DNA of 64,000 nucleotides from Colwellia sp. GTDB taxonomy: Bacteria > Pseudomonadota > Gammaproteobacteria > Enterobacterales > Alteromonadaceae. A model generated the notes under the pieces. It searched no databases and was not told the origin of the DNA. It saw only the letters and a program-made list of their open reading frames with translations. The stretch covers positions 558,001-622,000 of the forward strand of contig JABSOZ010000002.1 in the NCBI GenBank assembly GCA_013215295.1, given 5' to 3'. This document shows, in pieces, positions 57,749 to 64,000 of the stretch (position 1 is the stretch's first letter; each line of letters starts with the position of its first letter). A program made the translations under genes and the position numbers.

Positions 57749-58912
57749 CTAGCTTAGTGACATAACAACTTTTTCTGATTTCAGTTTTTTCGATGTCATA
57801 ATCACTAATGCGACAGTCATTACAATGGTCATCATTGTAGTACTCGCCAAAACGGTCCAATCAACAGGTAAGCCTTTAAAGACATCTTCCATTAACATTG
57901 ACTGCCCAGAAATCGGTAACCAATTTACCCAAGCAGGCTTATCATCAATCATCATGATAGCCATAGGTACCATAGCAGGTAGCATAATTAACATAGAAAC
58001 CGTTGATTGTGCTTCTTTAAAACTTTTTGCTTGGAAAGAGAAAAATAATTGTAACGCCGTTGCAAAGAAACATAATGGTATAAGTAATATTAATAGAGCC
58101 GCGATGCTAAAGGCGTTTAGACTGAAGGTTGCTCCTATTTTTGATAAATCAATGAACCCAACTGAAATGGTCGTTAATACCAACATGATGATAATAGATA
58201 ATACGGAAACGGCACTGGCACAAGTCATCTTCGCAAGCACAATTTTAAGTGTGCTAACCGGTTGACATAATAACATTTCTAAAACGTTACGCTCACGCTC
58301 ACCAGCACTTGAATCAATCGCGATTGAAAGCCCTGAAACAAAAGCTCCCATTAATAAGTACATGCCTAAAAACATCGATACCATTACTGCATTACTCGTT
58401 GGCAGCGCCGTATCTTGCTCTTGTAAGATGATAGGTCGTAATAACTTAACGTCGACTCCGCGTACCAATAAACGTTTATAACCAATAGCTTGTGAATAGC
58501 TTCTAACGGTTTCTCTTACTCGACGTATCGGTGAACTTGATGATTTCTTGCCAAAATCAGCACGTAAAACAACGTCTATAGCCTGACCTTCTGCCATTTT
58601 TTCAGCAAAGTCTTCAGGAATATCAACTTCAATACCACGCTCTTGCCATGCGTATTTATCATCTTCAGGCACGTTAGCAAATTGTAGGATATTATTTTCT
58701 TCAAATTTCTCGATCAATTTCGGGGCATATTCAGCGCCGGTAAATTGCACATAAATAGGTGGGTTACCCACACTCTCGGTGATCATCACTTTCGATATAA
58801 CCATGATCATTACAGGTGCGAGCAAGCCCATACTCAAGGCAACCATCAATGCACGTTTATCACGAAATGCTTCTTTTAATTCTTTTATTAATAACGCTTT
58901 AAACTGGATCAT
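57749..58912 (-). CDS. ABC-2 type exporter permease (NatB-like)
   Basis: 387 residues. A first helix near 22-42 is followed by a large extracytoplasmic domain (~45-170), then five helices with SGLSIAIDSSAGERERNVLEMLLCQPVS, a hallmark of NatB/YhaP-type permeases. Its ATG overlaps the stop of the ATPase gene by four bases. The substrate is unknown; NatAB pumps Na+ in Bacillus, but that role cannot be assumed here. Confidence 0.9.
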   Translation of the reverse strand: MIQFKALLIKELKEAFRDKRALMVALSMGLLAPVMIMVISKVMITESVGNPPIYVQFTGAEYAPKLIEKFEENNILQFANVPEDDKYAWQERGIEVDIPEDFAEKMAEGQAIDVVLRADFGKKSSSSPIRRVRETVRSYSQAIGYKRLLVRGVDVKLLRPIILQEQDTALPTSNAVMVSMFLGMYLLMGAFVSGLSIAIDSSAGERERNVLEMLLCQPVSTLKIVLAKMTCASAVSVLSIIIMLVLTTISVGFIDLSKIGATFSLNAFSIAALLILLIPLCFFATALQLFFSFQAKSFKEAQSTVSMLIMLPAMVPMAIMMIDDKPAWVNWLPISGQSMLMEDVFKGLPVDWTVLASTTMMTIVMTVALVIMTSKKLKSEKVVMSLS

Positions 58913-59655
58913 GCGGCTACTCCTTCATCTGAACCAATTAATTTAACAAAGGCATCTTCTAATAGTTTTTCTCCCGCTAAATCACATAACTCTTGCGGAG
59001 TACCTTGTGCGGCTAATTTGCCATTAGATACTATAATCACTCGATCACACAAAGCAGCAACTTCTTGCATTACGTGGGATGAAAATAATATACAGTGACC
59101 TTTTGCCTTAAACTTTGCTAAGTGGTTACGTAAAACACGGGTGCTCATAACATCAAGACCACGAGTAGGTTCATCTAGTACAAAGTTTTTTGGTTGATGT
59201 ACTAAGGCTTGCGCTAAAGTCACTTTCATACGTTGCCCTTGTGAAAAACCTACCATTTTACGATGTGCTAATTCTTCCATTTCTAAATCTTTAAAAACTT
59301 GCTCTATTGCCGCTTTTTTCTTTGTGCCTCTCATGCCGTGAAGACTAGCGAAATAGTCAACTTGTTCGTAAGCCGTTAAGCGTTCATACAAGCCAAATTT
59401 GTCTGGGAAAATCCCTAATTGCTTGCGAACAGCTAGTGGGTCTTCCAATACATTGATACCATCAACCATTACCGAACCTTCGTCTGCTTTAAGTAAGCCA
59501 TAAAGCGTACGTAAACAGGTGGTTTTACCCGCACCATTCGGCCCCAAAATGCCAGTGATCTCGCCATCTTTCGCGGTAAATGACAGACCATCGAGGGCTT
59601 TCACTGTATTCTTTTTATCAATAAAACTTTTATGTAAGTTATTAACTTCTATCAT
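58909..59655 (-). CDS. ABC transporter ATP-binding protein (NatA-like)
   Basis: 248 residues with Walker A GPNGAGKTT (38-46), signature FSQGQ in place of LSGGQ, Walker B FVLDEPTRGLDV and the switch His in FSSHVMQEV. It powers the adjacent permease. It starts 10 bases after the hydrolase gene, so the three genes form one operon. Confidence 0.94.
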   Translation of the reverse strand: MIEVNNLHKSFIDKKNTVKALDGLSFTAKDGEITGILGPNGAGKTTCLRTLYGLLKADEGSVMVDGINVLEDPLAVRKQLGIFPDKFGLYERLTAYEQVDYFASLHGMRGTKKKAAIEQVFKDLEMEELAHRKMVGFSQGQRMKVTLAQALVHQPKNFVLDEPTRGLDVMSTRVLRNHLAKFKAKGHCILFSSHVMQEVAALCDRVIIVSNGKLAAQGTPQELCDLAGEKLLEDAFVKLIGSDEGVAA

Positions 59656-59665
59656 GGTGATACCC

Positions 59666-61132
59666 TTATAGGTTGCCGTTCAAATGTGTCATAAATGTTT
59701 CGCTTTTTAACTCTGCTAAACACGATTCATCTAACCCCTTAGGGTCAAGCGTTTCTAGAAACTCATTAACAATATCAACGACACAAGGCGTTGAAGCCAC
59801 AATATGTGCGCTATTTTTAGAGACTATATGATGACTATTAGGCAAGGTTGCCGCAGATTTATCGCCATTACTTGGTGGTGTTACTGGGTCTAAATTACCT
59901 GATAAAATAAGCGTTGGAATATTTACAGTTATACTCTGATAGAACGATTCATCAACTGAATATTTTGGCCATAAAGGACAAGCTTGCAACCAAGGATTAT
60001 GGCTATCATTGCCGCCAAAATCATTATCTGCGTCTGCAGTAAACATATCTGTGGTAATTTTAGGAATATCTTCATTACAAACAATATTCAAGGTCAACCC
60101 AACATACATTCCTACTCCACCTTCTGACATAGCAATTAAGCCAATCATAGGCTTATAGTTACCAAGAAATGCTTGATGAATAATCAGCGGTACTAAAGTA
60201 CGTGTTTGCATCGAGTATAATTGCATGCGTAAATTACTAATAAATTTACTACGACTTAGCACGAAATCAGTTTTTGTGCCTAAACGTGGGTGAGCAATTT
60301 CAATTTTAACGGGTCCTTGCTCTAACCGAGCAACAACCGCTTTAAATTCGTTAGCTAAATCTGGGTAAGCAGCTTTACAGCTATCATCTTGCATGCAGTT
60401 TTCTAACAATAAATTAAATGAACGTGCAGAACTCTGTCCAAAAGTTCCTATAGGTACTTCTATTGGTCCAACGCTATCTAACACAACACTTTTTAATGAG
60501 TCAGGAAACATGCGCATATATACTAAACCTGCACGAGTGCCATATGAACCACCGTAAATATTAATCTTTTCATGACCTAGCGCACTTCTCACAGCATCAA
60601 AATCACGAATAGCATTTTCTGAATTATATTGGCTTAAATCCCCTTTGAACTGTGCAATACAATCTTTAATTTCTTGTGCTGAAAAATCTTCAGGAATAAT
60701 GTCGTAAACATTATTAACTGAATTTTCTTCACACTCTAAAGGGTGAGACTTTCCAGTGCCTCGTTGATCAACTAAAATAATGTCATGAGACTTCTTTATT
60801 TCAGAAAATGTTGTAAATATATGTGCTGCTAATTCTACTGCTGCTTGTCCAGGACCTCCGGCTAAGAACATAAGTGGTGTCTTATTTTGGCTACTATCAA
60901 TAGCTGGTAATACTGCAAAGTTAAGCGTGATTTTTTCGCCATTGGGTAAGCTATAATTTTCAGGAACTCGTAATGTGCCACATTGAACTTGTGACTTAAT
61001 GCCTTTCAAGTGACAATTTTTCAAAGTGAGGACTTCATCTTTATTTTTGTGTTCATCTGCATTATCAGCCAATAGCATCGAGCTAAGACTAAGTAGGCTT
61101 ATAGCTAAAAGGCTTTGCCATTTTGTTATCAT
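59666..61132 (-). CDS. Secreted alpha/beta hydrolase, tripeptidyl aminopeptidase (S33/TAP) type
   Basis: 488 residues. A signal peptide (MITKWQSLLAISLLSLSSML, cut near LA-DN) precedes an alpha/beta hydrolase with oxyanion AGGPG (91-95), VDQRGTGKSHPLEC and nucleophile Ser196 in GGSYGTR. A C-terminal TAP-like part supplies Asp in LSGNLDPVTPP and His in NSAHIVAS. It probably cleaves N-terminal residues from peptides in the periplasm. It heads an operon with an ABC exporter; similar hydrolase-NatAB arrangements occur in related marine bacteria as I recall. Confidence 0.88.
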   Translation of the reverse strand: MITKWQSLLAISLLSLSSMLLADNADEHKNKDEVLTLKNCHLKGIKSQVQCGTLRVPENYSLPNGEKITLNFAVLPAIDSSQNKTPLMFLAGGPGQAAVELAAHIFTTFSEIKKSHDIILVDQRGTGKSHPLECEENSVNNVYDIIPEDFSAQEIKDCIAQFKGDLSQYNSENAIRDFDAVRSALGHEKINIYGGSYGTRAGLVYMRMFPDSLKSVVLDSVGPIEVPIGTFGQSSARSFNLLLENCMQDDSCKAAYPDLANEFKAVVARLEQGPVKIEIAHPRLGTKTDFVLSRSKFISNLRMQLYSMQTRTLVPLIIHQAFLGNYKPMIGLIAMSEGGVGMYVGLTLNIVCNEDIPKITTDMFTADADNDFGGNDSHNPWLQACPLWPKYSVDESFYQSITVNIPTLILSGNLDPVTPPSNGDKSAATLPNSHHIVSKNSAHIVASTPCVVDIVNEFLETLDPKGLDESCLAELKSETFMTHLNGNL

Positions 61133-61336
61133 TATTTTCTTCCTTTTGAAGTATCGAACACATAGTCGCAGGAATAACCGCTTTATTACAATTTATTTTA
61201 AATAATGCAAAATTAATTTTAATTAACTGATAATAAATAGATTTAAAGAAGGGACTTATGCCTGAAGAACAAGAAGAAAGTAAAATTAAATTAAATTAAA
61301 TTAAAAAAGAATCCTCCTCCTAAAGTTAAATAATTT
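61133..61336. other. Upstream region of the hydrolase operon
   Basis: AT-rich and without a gene. It contains four exact tandem AAATT units at 61283-61302. The promoter of the hydrolase/ABC operon should lie here. Confidence 0.5.
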
Positions 61337-61607
61337 CCGTACACCCTGTACATTCGTCGTTCATTGCAATCCATGGCACCACGACATTGCCTACATGGAT
61401 GTAGGTACTTATGATTTGTCGGGAACAAAAATCATGACCGTACATCCTGTACATTCGTCGTTCATTGCAATCCATGGCACCACGACATTGCCTACACGGA
61501 TGTAGGTACTTAATTTTTGTCGGGAACATAAAAACTGACCGTACATCCTGTACATTCGTCGTTCATTGCCATCCATGGCACCACGACATACCGTACATCC
61601 TGTACAT
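61337..61607. repeat. 101-bp tandem repeat made of nested palindromes
   Basis: Units start CCGTACA at 61337, 61438 and 61539 (exact period 101), and a fourth start at 61591 is only 17 bases long. Each full unit holds three palindromes: GTACA-TCC-TGTAC; GTCGT...ACGAC around CCATGG; and CCTACA-cgga-TGTAGG. The units differ at only a few positions. Small frames across it are not genes. Confidence 0.9.
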
Positions 61608-61646
61608 AAAAAAGCCGAGCAACACTCAGTGCTATTCGGCTTTTTA
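61608..61646 (-). terminator. Terminator of aceA
   Basis: AAAAAGCCGA / TCGGCTTTTT stem with an inner ACACT...AGTG hairpin, 25 bases after the aceA stop. Confidence 0.85.
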
Positions 61647-61670
61647 TTCTAGAGAAAACTGTTTTATAAA

Positions 61671-63257
61671 TTATGAGAACTGATTAGACGTATTGTTTGC
61701 TCCGCCTGCTTTAAGCGCATTCTCACCTGCAAAATATTCTTTGTGATCATCACCCATATCAGAACCTGACATGTTTTGATGTTTAACACAGGCGATGCCT
61801 TGACGGATCTCTTTACGTTGTACACCTTCAACATAACCCAACATACCTTGGTCACCAAAGTATTCTTTAGCAAGATTATCAGTAGATAATGCAGCGGTAT
61901 GGTAAGTAGGAAGTGTAATTAAGTGATGGAAAATACCTGCTTCACGGGCAGTATCAGATTGGAAACTACGGATTTTGTCATCTGCTGCTGCAGCTAACTC
62001 AGTAGTATCGTAATCAACATTCATTAAGTCAGCACGAACATAGCTAGATACATCTTTTCCTGCAGCAACCATAGTATCGAATGCTTGTTGACGGAAGTTT
62101 AGTGTCCAGTTAAATGATGGGCTGTTGTTGTAAACAAGCTTAGCGTTCGGGATCTCTTTACGAACTTCGTTCATCATTGCCGTGATATCAGCAACGTTTG
62201 GTGTCGCTGTTTCTATCCACAGCAAATCAGCGCCTGCTTTAATTGCTTCGATGCTGTCAAATACACAACGTTCTTCACCGGTACCTTGACGAAATTGGTA
62301 TAAACCTGAAGGTAAACGCTTCGGACGAACTAGCTTGCCATCACGATTGAAACATACATCGCCTTCTGCCATCTGGCTTACGTCAATTTCTTCAACGTCT
62401 AGGAAAGAGTTATAAATATCACCTTGATCGCCGGGCTCTTTTACAACCGCGATTTCTTTAGTCAGGCCAGCACCTTCAGAATCTGTACGTGAAACGATAA
62501 TACCGTTGTCGATACCAAGTTCTAAGAAAGCATGGCGTAATGCGCGAATTTTAGAGTGAAAATCAGCATGAGGAACCGTTACTTTACCGTCTTGATGGCC
62601 ACATTGCTTTTCATCAGCAACTTGGTTTTCAATTTGAAGTGCACAAGCACCGGCTTCAATCATTTGCTTAGCCATTAAATAAGTCGCTTCAGCGTTACCG
62701 AAACCGGCATCAATATCAGCAATAATGGGTACAACATGAGTAACATGGTTATCAATTTTGAATTGGATAGCGGCTTTGTCGCTATCGTTTGCAGCGTCAA
62801 GTTCGCGGAAAAGACCGCCTAGCTCACGTGCATCGGCTTGACGTAGGAAAGTATAAAGTTCTGCAACCAAAGAAGCCACTGAGGTTTTTTCATGCATAGA
62901 TTGATCAGGAAGCGGACCAAATTCGCTACGAAGTGCGGCCACCATCCAACCTGAAAGGTACAAATAACGACGGTCTGTGCTGCCATCAAAATGTTTCTTG
63001 ATAGAAATCATTTTTTGTTGACCAATAAAACCGTGCCAACAACCTAGAGACTGAGTGTATTTAGAACTATCAGCATCGTATGCGGCCATATCGCTGCGCA
63101 TTATATCTGCAGTATATTGTGCAATTTCTAAACCTGTTTTAAATCTGTTCTGCGTTCGCATACGCGCTATTGACTCTGGGTTTATAGTATCCCAAGCGCT
63201 ACCTGCATTTGCTTTAATTGCTTGAACCGCTTCTATTGCACTTTGATAATTAGACAT
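61671..63257 (-). CDS. aceA: Isocitrate lyase, long proteobacterial form
   Basis: 528 residues. It splits isocitrate to glyoxylate and succinate in the glyoxylate bypass. Visible are QSLGCWHGFIGQQKM, YLSGWMVAALRSEFGPLPDQS, VPIIADIDAGFGNAEATYLM, the active-site loop EKQCGHQDGKVTVPHADF (KQCGH instead of KKCGH, as in the Pseudomonas-type enzymes) and VYNNSPSFNWTLNFR. It stands alone, without aceB, and is divergent from a LysR gene that may control it. Confidence 0.96.
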   Translation of the reverse strand: MSNYQSAIEAVQAIKANAGSAWDTINPESIARMRTQNRFKTGLEIAQYTADIMRSDMAAYDADSSKYTQSLGCWHGFIGQQKMISIKKHFDGSTDRRYLYLSGWMVAALRSEFGPLPDQSMHEKTSVASLVAELYTFLRQADARELGGLFRELDAANDSDKAAIQFKIDNHVTHVVPIIADIDAGFGNAEATYLMAKQMIEAGACALQIENQVADEKQCGHQDGKVTVPHADFHSKIRALRHAFLELGIDNGIIVSRTDSEGAGLTKEIAVVKEPGDQGDIYNSFLDVEEIDVSQMAEGDVCFNRDGKLVRPKRLPSGLYQFRQGTGEERCVFDSIEAIKAGADLLWIETATPNVADITAMMNEVRKEIPNAKLVYNNSPSFNWTLNFRQQAFDTMVAAGKDVSSYVRADLMNVDYDTTELAAAADDKIRSFQSDTAREAGIFHHLITLPTYHTAALSTDNLAKEYFGDQGMLGYVEGVQRKEIRQGIACVKHQNMSGSDMGDDHKEYFAGENALKAGGANNTSNQFS

Positions 63258-63462
63258 ATCACTCTCTCCAAAAGTCTATAATATTTTAAATGGTTTAGTT
63301 AGCTTTAACACTTGTTATAAAAGTAAACATGAAAGCAAACATACCGAACAACACAAAGTCTAGATCATATTAGAGATATTCTTAAAATATATAATATCTA
63401 TCACTATCATTCACAAAATAAATGGGTAATTACAAAAATAAAATAAATCATATTTTTCATAC

Positions 63463-63570
63463 ACTAAAGTATATAAAAATACACTTCAGTCTGAATAATA
63501 ATGTTTAATGGCGTTATTTTTCACTTGAAAATTCTTGACCTTTTATTGTGGTCGTGACATATACTTTAGT
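63463..63570. promoter_or_regulatory. Paired inverted 12-mers between aceA and the LysR gene
   Basis: ACTAAAGTATAT (63463-63474) and its exact reverse complement ATATACTTTAGT (63559-63570) lie 96 bases apart in the divergent region. The second is 29 bases before the LysR ATG. They could be regulator half-sites that allow looping. Confidence 0.45.
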
Positions 63571-63598
63571 TATATTATTTCTATTGACCATTAAAACT

Positions 63599-64000
63599 AT
63601 GAATATTGCTAAAATTGATCTTAATCTGCTAATTTATCTTGATGTTTTACTTCGAGAAAAAAACGTAACACGCTCAGCAAGCCAACTGAATATTACTCAG
63701 CCCGCAATGAGTAATGGTTTAAAAAGGCTCAGAAATTTATTTAATGATCCCATATTAGTAAGAACATCTGATGGTATGGTGCCAACAGAACGTGCAAGAG
63801 CTTTAGCGCCAGTGATCAGAAAAATTTTGTTAGAACTTGAAGAAGCATTGCAAGGTGAAGAAGAATTTAATGAAAAACACAGCCAACGTGTTTTCCGAAT
63901 TATGGCCAGTGATTATGCCGCTTCTACCTTATTACCTAAGCTACTTAGAAAGATAAATGAAATTGCCCCTAATGTTACCATTGATATTATGACGCCAAGT
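63599..64000 (+). CDS. LysR-family regulator, 5' part only
   Basis: 134 codons are inside the window and the frame stays open at the edge. It starts MNIAKIDLNLLIYLDVLLRE and has the helix-turn-helix VTRSASQLNITQPAMSNGLKRLRNLF, then DPILVRTSDGMVPTERA. The effector domain begins at about residue 95. The DLNLL start is typical of NodD/SyrM-like members. It is divergent from aceA and is a candidate regulator of it. Confidence 0.93.
   Translation, partial: MNIAKIDLNLLIYLDVLLREKNVTRSASQLNITQPAMSNGLKRLRNLFNDPILVRTSDGMVPTERARALAPVIRKILLELEEALQGEEEFNEKHSQRVFRIMASDYAASTLLPKLLRKINEIAPNVTIDIMTPS

Noticed and set aside
61326-61683. Two short frames and a CRISPR-like look in the repeat array
   Set aside because: Units are 101 bases, contiguous and without unique spacers; the frames simply follow the repeats.

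Overview
The window reads as a chromosomal segment of a marine gammaproteobacterium of the Alteromonadales, most like Colwelliaceae (Colwellia/Thalassotalea type). The evidence is low-GC, AT-rich intergenic DNA, a sodium-type flagellar stator (PomAB), NhaC- and NSS-type sodium-coupled transporters, an SO_0444-family Cu/Zn exporter, the long form of isocitrate lyase, and gene order that partly matches the E. coli nrdR-rib...dxs-ispA-xseB-thiI-panE-yajQ neighbourhood. This assignment is inferred from gene content, not from a marker-gene search. No rRNA, tRNA, insertion sequence or CRISPR array was seen.

Layout. 0-3.3 kb: tail of an RND adaptor and a CzcA/CusA-type pump. 3.7-6.2 kb: a REC-REC-PAS-GGDEF-EAL protein. 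6.3-14.7 kb: a stand-alone ThDP enzyme facing a five-gene minus-strand cluster (periplasmic substrate-binding protein, histidine kinase, TonB-dependent receptor, two small citrate-synthase-fold proteins that appear to lack catalytic histidines). 15-18.8 kb: rpsP-rimM-trmD-rplS and ffh, with a duplicated ffh tail. 19-22.4 kb: SO_0444 exporter, CcsA/YpjD-like protein, CorB-like protein. 22.5 kb: a cluster of four DnaA boxes. 22.8-31.4 kb: an SLT lipoprotein, gshA, NhaC, an RluA-type synthase, LysR/thioredoxin, an NSS transporter and yajQ. 31.5-39.7 kb: vanZ, panE, thiI, pomAB, xseB-ispA-dxs.

39.8-51.2 kb is the accessory part. It holds a hypothetical outer-membrane protein and then a tandemly duplicated two-gene module: a ~1,200-residue acidic lipoprotein followed by a 359-residue predicted outer-membrane barrel. 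The second module is preceded by a copy of the last 33 codons of dxs, which marks the duplication junction. The island sits between dxs and ribBA, where E. coli-like genomes carry ribH-nusB-thiL-pgpA. 51.3-56.1 kb: ribBA, ribE, ribD, nrdR and glyA. 56.4-61.1 kb: an ECF sigma factor with a membrane partner, then an ABC exporter with an alpha/beta hydrolase. 61.3-61.6 kb: 101-bp tandem palindromic repeats. 61.7-64 kb: aceA and a divergent, truncated LysR gene.

The best candidates for undescribed biology are the duplicated lipoprotein/barrel module, the receptor/kinase/degenerate citrate-synthase cluster, and the DnaA-box cluster. All functional statements rest on motifs read by eye; no database search or structure prediction was run.
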